Below, in pieces: positions 53,017 through 61,374 of a stretch of 64,000 nt of DNA. Where the stretch lies: contig NZ_OY726398.1 in assembly GCF_963378105.1 (NCBI RefSeq), forward strand, positions 1,116,001 through 1,180,000. The letters run 5' to 3'. The stretch is from Mycolicibacter sp. MU0102. Its GTDB lineage: Bacteria > Actinomycetota > Actinomycetes > Mycobacteriales > Mycobacteriaceae. Position 1 is the first letter of the stretch. Each line of letters opens with the position of its first letter. Position numbers and translations under genes: made by a program. The notes beneath the pieces are model-generated. The model did not search any database. It was not told where the DNA came from and worked only from the letters and a program-made list of their open reading frames with translations.

Positions 53017-53844
53017 CTACTCCGTGGTGACCTCGACGGCATAGAGGCGGTGGGTGCCGGCGAAGCCCTTCAGCTCGGCGTCGCGGCCCGCACCGACGGT
53101 GATGTCGTCGCATTCCTTGACGGCGTCGCGCACCGGTCCACTGATCAGGATCTGGCCGCCCTCGGCGGCCGCGGCCACCCGCGCGGCCATCGCGACATTG
53201 CGTCCGAACAAGTCATCACCGCGGCGCACCGAGCGGCCCATGTGCACCCCGATCCGGACCCGGATCGGGTGCTGCGGTTTGCGTCCGCGTCGCGAAGCCA
53301 GCGCGTGCTGGATGCCGATGGCGCAGCGCACCGCCTGGTCGGGTTGGGCGAAGGCGATCATGAAGCCGTCGCCTTGGCTCTTGACCACATGCCCGGAGTG
53401 CTGGGTGACCAGCCGCTGCACCATCTCGTCGTGCCGGGCGATCAGCTTCACCCAGGCGCGATCGCCGATCCGTTCGTTGAGCGCGGTGGACCCCTCGATG
53501 TCGGTGAACAGCACCACCACATGCCCGTTCGGGGTCAGGCGGGCCAGATCGGGGCGTTCCACCTCCGCCCAGTCGGCGAGGTCTTCGATCGAACTGCGCA
53601 CGGCCGCACCAAACCCCTGCTTGCGCACCAGGTTCGCGGTCTGCCACACCGTCTTGACGGCCTCACGTCCGCCGGCCAGCAACAGGTTGCGGGTGTCGAC
53701 CCGGCCGCGTAGCGCCTCGATCTCGGCTTGGGTCGTCCGCAGCTGTCGGGTCAACACCGCCAGGGCGACGGCCTCGGCGACCGCGACCGCGGCCAGCACA
53801 CCGGCCGCCAGCAGCGTCGGCGTCAGCCATCCGATCCCGAACAT
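53017..53844 (-). CDS. Membrane-anchored class III adenylate/guanylate cyclase (Rv1120c region)
   Basis: A 275-residue cyclase. One membrane helix (about 9-31) is followed by a short coiled coil (33-50) and the cyclase domain (about 107-270). The metal-binding Asp115 (VVLFTDIEGST) and Asp159 (SQGDGFMIAF) are present, with RIGVHMGRSVRRGDDLFGRNVAMAARVAAAA containing the Asn-Arg pair for the transition state, so it looks active. It sits where M. tuberculosis has Rv1120c. The hydrolase gene on the same strand begins at the next base. Confidence 0.9.
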   Translation of the reverse strand: MFGIGWLTPTLLAAGVLAAVAVAEAVALAVLTRQLRTTQAEIEALRGRVDTRNLLLAGGREAVKTVWQTANLVRKQGFGAAVRSSIEDLADWAEVERPDLARLTPNGHVVVLFTDIEGSTALNERIGDRAWVKLIARHDEMVQRLVTQHSGHVVKSQGDGFMIAFAQPDQAVRCAIGIQHALASRRGRKPQHPIRVRIGVHMGRSVRRGDDLFGRNVAMAARVAAAAEGGQILISGPVRDAVKECDDITVGAGRDAELKGFAGTHRLYAVEVTTE

Positions 53845-54696
53845 TCAGCCGGACACGAACTCGACGACGGCTGCGCTGAAGGCGTCGTTGTCGTCACCGG
53901 CCGCGGTGTGCCCGGCGTCGGACAACTCGACGAGGCGCGCACCGGGCACCTTGGAGAGGAAGTCCGCGACACCCTCGGCGCTGACCACGTCGGACAGCTT
54001 GCCGCGGATCAGCAGGATCGGGATCTGCAGCCCGATGGCGGCGGCCTCGATCTTCTCGGTGCGCAACGCCGGGTCGTCGCCGGGTTTGGTCATCAGCGCC
54101 GGATCCCAGTGCCAGTACCAGCGGCCGTCGCGGAACCGCAGATTCTTCTTCAATCCCTCCGGACTGCGGGGCTTGGCCCGGTGCGGCAGGTAGGCGGCCA
54201 CCGCGTCGGCGGCCTGCTCCAGGGAGTCGAAACCGTCGATGTGGCTGAACATGAAGTCGCGGATCCGGGCGCTGCCGTCCTTCTCGTACCGCGGCACCAC
54301 GTCGACCAACACCAGCTTGGTCACCCGCTGCGGCCCGGCCTCATCGGCCACCAGGATGCCGGTCAGTCCGCCCATGCTGGCCCCGATCAGTGCCACCGGC
54401 CGGCCGATCGCATCGATCACCGCGACGGCGTCGGCGGTGAGCGTCTCGATGGCGTAGTCGGCGTTGGGTGCGCGGTCGCTGTCGCCGTGGCCGCGGGTGT
54501 CGAGTGCGACGACGTGATAGCCGCGATCGGCCAGGATCTGGCCGGTCTTGTGCCAGGAGTGCCGATTCTGTCCGCCGCCGTGCAGCATCACGATCGTCGG
54601 ATGTTCGGCGGCTTCGGTGGCGCCCCGGTTCCACTCGTCGGCGACCAGCGTTACTCCGCCGACGCCGTCGTACTCGACGGTCTGGGCTGTGCGCAT
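53845..54696 (-). CDS. bpoB: Alpha/beta hydrolase, BpoB-like (Rv1123c-like)
   Basis: A 283-residue alpha/beta hydrolase. The oxyanion motif is MLHGGGQNRHSW, the nucleophile elbow GASMGG gives Ser107, and the family's His is in SDAGHTAAGDDN. Rv1123c is called a non-haem bromoperoxidase, but perhydrolase activity is usually incidental in this fold, and esterase or lyase activity is as likely. The start MRTAQTVEYDG was chosen because longer frames run under the divergent ephC gene. It lies head-to-tail with the cyclase, without a gap. Confidence 0.85.
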   Translation of the reverse strand: MRTAQTVEYDGVGGVTLVADEWNRGATEAAEHPTIVMLHGGGQNRHSWHKTGQILADRGYHVVALDTRGHGDSDRAPNADYAIETLTADAVAVIDAIGRPVALIGASMGGLTGILVADEAGPQRVTKLVLVDVVPRYEKDGSARIRDFMFSHIDGFDSLEQAADAVAAYLPHRAKPRSPEGLKKNLRFRDGRWYWHWDPALMTKPGDDPALRTEKIEAAAIGLQIPILLIRGKLSDVVSAEGVADFLSKVPGARLVELSDAGHTAAGDDNDAFSAAVVEFVSG

Positions 54697-54768
54697 CTCA
54701 AGATGGTAGATAGTTTGAACGACAGGGCGGACAGAAACGCCTGCCCTGCCCGGTCTTGGGGGTATGTG

Positions 54769-55659
54769 ATGACTGAACCGCGGTGGATCGACGTGTCTAC
54801 GCCCGGAGTCGCGCTCAAGGCACTGAGTTGGGGGACACCGGGTGACCCGGTGGCGTTGTGCCTGCACGGGTTTCCCGACACCGCCTACGGATGGCGCCGG
54901 CTGGCGCCGCGCCTGGTCGCGGCCGGCTGGCATGTGGTGGCACCGTTCATGCGGGGCTACGCGCCGTCGTCGATTCCCTCTGACGGCAGCTACCACATCG
55001 GCGCTCTGATGGACGACGCGCTGCGCGTGCACGCCGCCGTCGGCGCGACCGGTCGCGACGTGGTGATCGGTCATGACTGGGGCGCGATGGCCGCCACCGG
55101 CCTGGCTGCGCTGCCGGACAGTCCGTTCACCAAGGCGGTGATCATGTCGGTGCCGCCGCCGGCATCGCTGCGCGCGGTCCGCGGGGCCGACCGACTGACC
55201 CTGGCCAGCCGCGTTCCGGCGCAACTGCTGCGCAGCTGGTACATCAGCTACTTCCAACTGCCGTGGCTGCCGGACCGATCCGCCTCGTGGGTACTGCCGC
55301 TGTTGTGGCGGCGGTGGTCGCCGGGGTACTCGGCCGAAGAGGATTTGCGGCACGTCGATGCGGCCATCGGAACGCCGGAGGGCTGGCGCGCAGCACTCGG
55401 TCCCTACCGGGCGCTGCGTAGTCTGCGGGCTCCCGATCGCTACGCCGATCTGCACCGCCACTGGCTGCAGCTCCCACGGTTGCAGACCCTGTACCTGCAC
55501 GGGCGTACCGATGGCTGCATGTCGCCGGGGTTGGCGCAGTGGGTGCAGCCGGCGTTGCCTGCGGGCAGTGCGGTGGCCATCGTCGAGAACGCCGGCCACT
55601 TCCTGCAACTCGAACAGCCCGACGAGATCGCCGATCGGGTGCTGCAATTCTTGGCCTGA
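54769..55659 (+). CDS. ephC: Epoxide hydrolase EphC-like
   Basis: A 296-residue alpha/beta-hydrolase epoxide hydrolase (Rv1124 orthologue). HGFPDT (34-39) is the oxyanion motif and Asp103 in GHDWGA the nucleophile that opens the epoxide ring. The general base His is in NAGHFLQLEQPD, and lid tyrosines are available in YISYF. The enzyme hydrolyses epoxides to diols in the cytosol; the natural substrate is unknown. The start may also be the GTG just before the ATG. The acyltransferase-like gene follows 14 bases later. Confidence 0.9.
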   Translation: MTEPRWIDVSTPGVALKALSWGTPGDPVALCLHGFPDTAYGWRRLAPRLVAAGWHVVAPFMRGYAPSSIPSDGSYHIGALMDDALRVHAAVGATGRDVVIGHDWGAMAATGLAALPDSPFTKAVIMSVPPPASLRAVRGADRLTLASRVPAQLLRSWYISYFQLPWLPDRSASWVLPLLWRRWSPGYSAEEDLRHVDAAIGTPEGWRAALGPYRALRSLRAPDRYADLHRHWLQLPRLQTLYLHGRTDGCMSPGLAQWVQPALPAGSAVAIVENAGHFLQLEQPDEIADRVLQFLA

Positions 55660-55673
55660 CACCTGGACGCCCC

Positions 55674-56900
55674 ATGACGGCGATCGACGCGCAGTTCTAC
55701 TGGATGTCCGCGAAGATCCCCAGCGACCAGTTCCTGCTGTACGCCTTCGCCGGGGTGCCCGCCGACCTCGACGACGCGATCGCAGGCGTGCTCGACCGAG
55801 CCCGAATGATCCCGGACCTGACCATCCGGGTCGCCGACGCCGGTGCGCTGCGCTACCCGCGATGGGTGCCGATCACCGAGCCCAGCGAGGACGTAGCCGC
55901 GATCCGGGTCCCTGGTGACAGTTGGGCCGGTTGCCTGGATGCCGTCGTACGCCTGACCGACGACCAGCTCGACGTCCGAGTGGGGCCCTGGCGGTTGCAC
56001 GTGTTCGCGCCGGTTCACGACATTCCCGGGCACCGCGGCGCGGGCACGGTGTTGGTGCTGCAGGTGGCGCACGCTCTCGCCGACGGTGGGCGGGCTTCGG
56101 CGTTGGCTGCCTGGCTGTTCGGCCGGGCCGCACCGGTGCCTGGGGTGCAAACACCGGGCCGCGGCCTCCTGCCGTGGCGTGCGGTTGTCGCGGCGCGGGC
56201 CCACCGCAGCCGGGTCGAGGACACTGCGGCGGGCCGCTTGCCGCCCCCAGTCGGTGACCGTCCGCCGTTGGCCACCAATAACCGGCCGGCCGGTGGCCGG
56301 ACAGTGCGCACCCTGGTGCGGCAGCGCACCGAACTGCGCGGGCCGACGGTCACCGTGGCCGTGCTGTCAGCGGTGTCGGCGGCGCTGTCGGAATATCTCG
56401 ACGGACCCTGCGATGAACTGGGCGCCGAAGTGCCGATGGCCAAAACCGGTGAACGCCAAGCCCACAACCACTTCGGCAATATTCCGGTCGGGCTGTACCC
56501 GCTCCTGGGCCAGGATGCCCGCTGCGAACGGATCGCCGCCGACATCGCCGGGGGCCGGCTGCGGGGCCGCCACCCGGCTTCGGCCGCGGCCGATCGGGCC
56601 TTCGCCGCGACGCCCGCGGCGCTGCTGCGCTGGGGGGTAGCCAATTTCGACCCCGACGCCCGGCCGGAGCGGGTCACCGGCAACACCGTGGTCTCCAGCG
56701 TGCACCGCGGCGCCAAAGACCTGCGTTTCGGTGCGGCGCCGGTACTGCTCACCGCGGGGTTCCCGGCGCTGTCCCCGGCGATGGGCCTGACCCACGGGGT
56801 GCACGGCATCGGCGACACCGTGGTGATCAGCGTGCATGCCGCCGAGTCGGCGGTCGAGGATATCGAGGTATATCTGCGATTGCTGGACGCCGCGTTGTAG
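55674..56900 (+). CDS. HxxxDG acyltransferase-like protein (Rv1125-like)
   Basis: A 408-residue protein resembling the condensation/WS-DGAT acyltransferase fold. QVAHALADGGRA provides the HxxxDG motif (His133, Asp137, Gly138). The C-terminal half has EVPMAKTGERQAHNHFGNIPVGLYPL, a block like that in wax ester synthases/DGATs (N..GN). It is the orthologue of Rv1125, whose role is not established. Acyl transfer to a hydroxyl is inferred from the motif. It is co-directional with ephC and followed by DoxX. Confidence 0.8.
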   Translation: MTAIDAQFYWMSAKIPSDQFLLYAFAGVPADLDDAIAGVLDRARMIPDLTIRVADAGALRYPRWVPITEPSEDVAAIRVPGDSWAGCLDAVVRLTDDQLDVRVGPWRLHVFAPVHDIPGHRGAGTVLVLQVAHALADGGRASALAAWLFGRAAPVPGVQTPGRGLLPWRAVVAARAHRSRVEDTAAGRLPPPVGDRPPLATNNRPAGGRTVRTLVRQRTELRGPTVTVAVLSAVSAALSEYLDGPCDELGAEVPMAKTGERQAHNHFGNIPVGLYPLLGQDARCERIAADIAGGRLRGRHPASAAADRAFAATPAALLRWGVANFDPDARPERVTGNTVVSSVHRGAKDLRFGAAPVLLTAGFPALSPAMGLTHGVHGIGDTVVISVHAAESAVEDIEVYLRLLDAAL

Positions 56901-56909
56901 TTTGAGCAG

Positions 56910-57428
56910 ATGGTCACTGCTGCTGATGTCGCATTGCTGCTCCTGCGTCTGGTTCTCGGTCTGACTATGGCGGCGCACGGATTCAACAAGTTCTTCGGCG
57001 GAGGCCGAATCCCCGGCACCGCGGGCTGGTTCGAAAGCATCGGGATGAAGTACGGCAAGTTCCAGGCGGTGACGGCGGCGACCGCGGAGATCGCCGCCGG
57101 GCTGGGGCTGGCGGTGGGGCTGCTGACCCCGATCGCCGCCGCCGGATTCGTGGCCCTGATGGCGGTGGCGGTGTGGACCGTGCACCGCGCGAACGGCTTC
57201 TTCGTGCTGACCAACGGCTGGGAGTACAACCTGGTGCTGGCCACCGGCGCCGTCGTGGTGGCCATGCTCGGGCCGGGCTATCTCAGCGTGGACCACCAGA
57301 TGTTCTGCCATTGCTGGAAGAACGGCTGGCCGGGCCTGTGGATCTCGCTCGGCCTTGGGCTGGCGGGCGCCATCGGCCAGCTGGCGCTGTTCTACCGTCC
57401 GGGTGCAGTCGACACGACCGGCGAGTAG
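56910..57428 (+). CDS. DoxX family membrane protein
   Basis: A 172-residue protein with four membrane helices. The family block RLVLGLTMAAHGFNKFFGGG opens it, and later helices contain ATAEIAAGLGLAVGLLTP and WEYNLVLATGAVVVAM. DoxX proteins are linked to redox and oxidative-stress complexes (for example with SodA and SseA in M. tuberculosis). It follows the acyltransferase gene by nine bases. Its 3' end overlaps the convergent prpR by 37 bases. Confidence 0.88.
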   Translation: MVTAADVALLLLRLVLGLTMAAHGFNKFFGGGRIPGTAGWFESIGMKYGKFQAVTAATAEIAAGLGLAVGLLTPIAAAGFVALMAVAVWTVHRANGFFVLTNGWEYNLVLATGAVVVAMLGPGYLSVDHQMFCHCWKNGWPGLWISLGLGLAGAIGQLALFYRPGAVDTTGE

Positions 57429-58837
57429 GGCAGCCCGCTGCCGGCGTTCTCGTCGACGACCACCCGCCGTCCCAGATAGGGGAACGCGCGCTGCGGGCAC
57501 GCCTCGCGTTCGCAGATCTTGCAACCCGCCCCGATCGGCACCACGGTGGCAGCGTCACCCAGGGCCACGCCGGTGGAGTACACCAGCTTGTCGGCGTGCG
57601 CCAGGTCGCAACCCAAGCCGACGGCGAAAGTCTTGTGCTGGCCCAGATAGCCGCGCCCCTCGGGCGGCGTGGTGGTGGCGATCCAGAAGTATTTGCGGCC
57701 GTCGGGCATCTGTGCCACCTGGGTGACGATCCGGCCCGGTTGGCTGAACGCGTCGTGCACCACCCACAGCGGACAGCTGCCACCGACCCGGCTGAAGTGA
57801 AACGCAGTGGCTGACTGGCGCTTTGAGATGTTTCCCGCCTTGTCGGTACGCACAAAGATGAACGGCACCCCGCGACGTCCGGGCTGCTGCAGGGTCGACA
57901 GGCGATGGCACACCGTCTCAAAGCCGACCTCGAAGCGGCGTCCCAACAGATCGATGTCGTAGCGCAGGTCGGTGGCGGAACGCTGAAACTGCCGATACGG
58001 CAACAGGAACGCTCCCGCGAAGTAGTTGGCCAACCCGATCTTGGCGACACCGCGGGATTCCGGGCTCAACGACTGGTCTTGCGCCACGATCTCCGACATC
58101 AACTCCTGTTGGGTCAGCAGTGCCAGCTGGGTGGCGATTTGGAAGGCCCGCTGACCGGCCAGCAACCAATGCGCGATGCGCAGCACCCGAGTCGCCGGGT
58201 CGAAGACCCGCTTGGTTCCCGCGGGCAGGTCGTCGACGATCGCCACGGTGATGTCGAATCGCTCGGCCATCAGCGTCGACAGCTGAATGTCTAAGCCGCC
58301 GAAGCGCATCCCGCTCTCGACGAACAGCTTCTCGGCGGCATTGTCGAGTTCGCCGATGTAGTTGTTGCGGTCGTAGAAGAAGTCGCGGACTTCCTCGAAC
58401 GGCATGGGCCGGGCCACTGACTGGGTCGAGTCACCGGAGATCTGTGACCGGTAGGACTCCAATTCCTCGGTGGCCCCGCGTAGCTGGCGATGCATGGTCA
58501 GCAGGCTGTTGCCGATGTCGGGCATGCGTGCGACGAGTTCCTCGATCTGACTGTCACTGGCGGCATGTTCGCCGGCCGTTGCGGTGAACATGTCGCGCAG
58601 GTCGGCCACCAGTCGGGCATCGGCGTCCCCGGAGAAATACTGCGCGGGCAAGCTGAACCGGTCGGTGAGCGCGAGCAGCACCGGTACGGTGATCGGCCGC
58701 TGGTCGTTCTCGAGCTGGTTGACATAGCTGGTCGACAGGTTCAGGGCGCGTGCCAGTGCCACTTGGGTCAGGCCGCGATCCTCACGCAGGCGTCGCAGCC
58801 GCGCCCCGGCGAACGTCCGAGTGGTGGTGGGTGCCAT
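57392..58837 (-). CDS. prpR: PrpR transcriptional regulator of propionate metabolism
   Basis: A 481-residue regulator (Rv1129c-like, RamB family). The N-terminal XRE helix-turn-helix (about 8-62: LRRLREDRGLTQVALARAL, then LSTSYVNQLENDQRP) is followed by an IrrE/ImmA-like region (HWLLAGQRAFQIATQLAL) and a C-terminal short-chain fatty-acyl domain. The GAGCKICEREACPQRAFPY block is the [4Fe-4S] Cys set described for PrpR. It activates the prp genes on propionyl-CoA. It is divergent from prpD. The start MAPTTTRTFAGARLRRL gives the usual N-terminus. Confidence 0.94.
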   Translation of the reverse strand: MAPTTTRTFAGARLRRLREDRGLTQVALARALNLSTSYVNQLENDQRPITVPVLLALTDRFSLPAQYFSGDADARLVADLRDMFTATAGEHAASDSQIEELVARMPDIGNSLLTMHRQLRGATEELESYRSQISGDSTQSVARPMPFEEVRDFFYDRNNYIGELDNAAEKLFVESGMRFGGLDIQLSTLMAERFDITVAIVDDLPAGTKRVFDPATRVLRIAHWLLAGQRAFQIATQLALLTQQELMSEIVAQDQSLSPESRGVAKIGLANYFAGAFLLPYRQFQRSATDLRYDIDLLGRRFEVGFETVCHRLSTLQQPGRRGVPFIFVRTDKAGNISKRQSATAFHFSRVGGSCPLWVVHDAFSQPGRIVTQVAQMPDGRKYFWIATTTPPEGRGYLGQHKTFAVGLGCDLAHADKLVYSTGVALGDAATVVPIGAGCKICEREACPQRAFPYLGRRVVVDENAGSGLPYSPVVSTAPGR

Positions 58838-58863
58838 GTCACGCAGCGTAACCCGCCAAGACA

Positions 58864-58879
58864 TTCGCAAGGTTCGCAA
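58864..58879. promoter_or_regulatory. Direct repeat TTCGCAA x2 in the prpR-prpD intergenic region
   Basis: TTCGCAA at 58864-58870 and again at 58873-58879, nine bases apart. It resembles the TTTGCAAA-type sites reported for PrpR/RamB. Location between the divergent prp genes makes it the best candidate for PrpR binding. Confidence 0.55.
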
Positions 58880-58944
58880 TTCTGGCCAACTTAGGACGCA
58901 TTAATACGCATTTCCCATGTATATCGGGGTTTGCCCGGCGTGCG

Positions 58945-58950
58945 TAGGGT
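58945..58950 (+). promoter_or_regulatory. Putative -10 hexamer TAGGGT
   Basis: A TANNNT element seven bases before the prpD ATG; likely start of a leaderless prpDBC transcript. Confidence 0.5.
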
Positions 58951-58957
58951 GTGGAAC

Positions 58958-60463
58958 ATGCAGCTACACGACGTGAAAACCCGCCGCAGTGCCGATGACT
59001 TCCCCCGCTCCGAGCACCTCGCCTGGAAGATCGCGCAAGTGGCCGCCGACCCGGTGGCCGTTCCCGACGACACCGCGGCAATGGTGATCAACCGGATCAT
59101 CGACAACGCGTCGGTCAGTGCGGCCTCGGTACTGCGTCGGCCGGTGACGGTGGCTCGCCGGCAGGCTCAGGCGCACCCGTCGAAGCCAGGTGCCGCGGTC
59201 TTCGGTATCGAGGGCACCTACTCCGCCGAGTGGGCCGCCTGGGCCAACGGCACCGCGGTGCGCGAACTGGACTTCCACGACACCTTCCTGGCCGCGGAGT
59301 ACTCGCACCCCGGCGACAACATCCCGCCGCTGGTGGCGGTCGCCCAGCAGCTCGGCCTCTCCGGCGCCGACCTGATCCGCGGCCTGGCCACGGCCTACGA
59401 GATCCAGGTCGACCTGGTCAAGGGCATCTGCCTGCACGAGCACAAGATCGACCACGTCGCGCACCTCGGCCCGTCGGTGGCCGCCGGAATCGGCACCATG
59501 CTGCGGCTGGACACCGAGGTCATTTACCAGGCGGTCGGCCAGGCGCTGCACCTGACCACCGCCACCCGCCAGTCCCGCAAGGGCCTGATCTCCAGCTGGA
59601 AGGCCTACGCGCCGGCTTGGGCCGGCAAGGTCGGCATCGAGGCCGTGGACCGGGCGATGCGCGGTGAGGGTGCACCGGCTCCGATCTGGGAGGGCGAGGA
59701 CGGCGTCATCGCCTGGATGCTGTCGGGCAAAGACCACACTTACCAGGTGCCGCTGCCCGGCCCCGGCGAGGCCAAGCGCGCCATCCTGGACACCTACACC
59801 AAGGAGTACTCCGCGGAATACCAGAGCCAGGCGCTGATCGACCTGGCCAAGCGGCTGCGGGAACGGGTCGGTGACCTGAGCCAGGTAGCCACGATCAGGT
59901 TGCACACCAGCCACCACACCCACTACGTGATCGGCACCGGCTCCGGCGACCCGCAGAAGTTCGACCCGGACGCCTCGCGGGAGACCCTCGACCACTCGGT
60001 GATGTACATCTTCGCCGTCGCGCTGGAGGACGGCAGCTGGCACCACGTGCGGTCGTACTCCCCGGAGCGTGCGCACCGTCCCGAGACCATCGCGTTGTGG
60101 CGCAAGATCTCCACCGTCGAGGACCCGGAGTGGACCCGGCGCTATCACTCGACCGACCCGAATGAGAAGGCCTTCGGAGCGCGCGCCGAGATCACCCTGG
60201 CCAGTGGGGAAGTCATCACCGACGAGCTCGCGATCGCCGATGCGCACCCGCTGGGGGCGCGGCCGTTCGAACGCAAGCAGTACATCGGCAAGTTCACCGA
60301 ACTCGCCGAGGGCATCGTGACCACGGCCGAGCAGGAGCGGTTCCTGGCCGCCGCAGAAGGTCTGGCAGGGCTTTCCGGTGCTCAGCTCGGCGAACTCAAC
60401 ATCGTCGTCGAGCCCGCGGTGCTGAGCCAGGCGCCGGCGACTCCTGAGGGGATCTTCCGGTGA
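58958..60463 (+). CDS. prpD: 2-methylcitrate dehydratase
   Basis: A 501-residue enzyme of the methylcitrate cycle that dehydrates 2-methylcitrate to 2-methyl-cis-aconitate (Rv1130 orthologue). Family blocks: ANGTAVRELDFHDTFLAAEYSHPGDN, CLHEHKIDHVAHLGP, LHLTTATRQSRKG, RETLDHSVMYIFAVAL, RPFERKQYIGKFTEL. The ATG matches the homologues' N-terminus MQLHDVKTRRSADDFP. It is coupled to prpB by a GTGA overlap. Confidence 0.96.
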   Translation: MQLHDVKTRRSADDFPRSEHLAWKIAQVAADPVAVPDDTAAMVINRIIDNASVSAASVLRRPVTVARRQAQAHPSKPGAAVFGIEGTYSAEWAAWANGTAVRELDFHDTFLAAEYSHPGDNIPPLVAVAQQLGLSGADLIRGLATAYEIQVDLVKGICLHEHKIDHVAHLGPSVAAGIGTMLRLDTEVIYQAVGQALHLTTATRQSRKGLISSWKAYAPAWAGKVGIEAVDRAMRGEGAPAPIWEGEDGVIAWMLSGKDHTYQVPLPGPGEAKRAILDTYTKEYSAEYQSQALIDLAKRLRERVGDLSQVATIRLHTSHHTHYVIGTGSGDPQKFDPDASRETLDHSVMYIFAVALEDGSWHHVRSYSPERAHRPETIALWRKISTVEDPEWTRRYHSTDPNEKAFGARAEITLASGEVITDELAIADAHPLGARPFERKQYIGKFTELAEGIVTTAEQERFLAAAEGLAGLSGAQLGELNIVVEPAVLSQAPATPEGIFR

Positions 60464-61374
60464 GTGGGCTGCTCGGGGCCGCCGCGGTCCCGGCAGACAA
60501 GCGGGCAGACTTTCGGGCCGGACTGCAATCCGGTCGGCTGCAACGGTTCCCGGGGGCGTTCTCGCCCCTGGTCGCCAAACTGGTTGCCGAGATCGGCTTC
60601 GAGGGCGTCTACGTCTCCGGCGCGGTGCTCTCGGCCGATCTGGGGCTGCCGGACATCGGGCTGACCACGCTGACCGAGGTGGCCGGGCGCGGCGCGCAGA
60701 TCGCGGCCGCCACCGATCTACCGACCTTCATCGACGCCGACACCGGCTTCGGCGAGCCGATGAGTGCCGCCCGCACCATCACGGCGCTCGAAGACGCCGG
60801 GCTGGCCGGCTGTCACCTCGAGGATCAGGTCAACCCCAAGCGGTGCGGGCACCTCGACGGCAAAGCCGTGGTGCCGGCAAGCGAGATGGTCAAGCGCCTG
60901 CGGGCCGCGGTCGCCGCGCGCCGGGACCCGAACTTCATCATCTGCGCCCGCACCGATGCCGCGGGCATCGAAGGGCTTTCGGCCGCGATCGACCGGGCCA
61001 AGGCCTACGCCGACGCCGGAGCGGACCTGATCTTCACCGAAGCTCTAAGCGGGCCAGCCGATTTCGAACAGTTCCGAGCCGCAGTGGATGTTCCGCTGCT
61101 GGCCAACATGACCGAGTTCGGCAAATCGGAGCTGCTCACCGCCGCTCAACTGACCGACCTCGGCTACAACGCCGTCATCTATCCCGTCACCACCCTGCGG
61201 CTGGCCATGTTCGCCGTCGAAGTAGGGCTGCGGGAGATCGACACAGCCGGAACGCAATCCGGTCTTCTGGACCAGATGCAGCACCGCAGTCGGCTCTACG
61301 AGTTGCTGCGATACGCCGAGTACAGCCAGTTCGACGACGACATCTTCAACTTCACGTTAGGAGCGTCCCAATGA
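60460..61374 (+). CDS. prpB: 2-methylisocitrate lyase
   Basis: A 304-residue ICL/PEP mutase family enzyme that splits 2-methylisocitrate into pyruvate and succinate. DADTGFGEP (Asp92, Asp94) binds Mg and KRCGHLDGK has the catalytic Cys129 of the family's KKCGH motif. Its length and short insert-free form distinguish it from isocitrate lyase. M. tuberculosis has no prpB and uses Icl instead, so its presence here makes the cycle self-sufficient. It is joined to prpD and prpC by four-base overlaps (GTGA and ATGA). Confidence 0.96.
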   Translation: MSGLLGAAAVPADKRADFRAGLQSGRLQRFPGAFSPLVAKLVAEIGFEGVYVSGAVLSADLGLPDIGLTTLTEVAGRGAQIAAATDLPTFIDADTGFGEPMSAARTITALEDAGLAGCHLEDQVNPKRCGHLDGKAVVPASEMVKRLRAAVAARRDPNFIICARTDAAGIEGLSAAIDRAKAYADAGADLIFTEALSGPADFEQFRAAVDVPLLANMTEFGKSELLTAAQLTDLGYNAVIYPVTTLRLAMFAVEVGLREIDTAGTQSGLLDQMQHRSRLYELLRYAEYSQFDDDIFNFTLGASQ

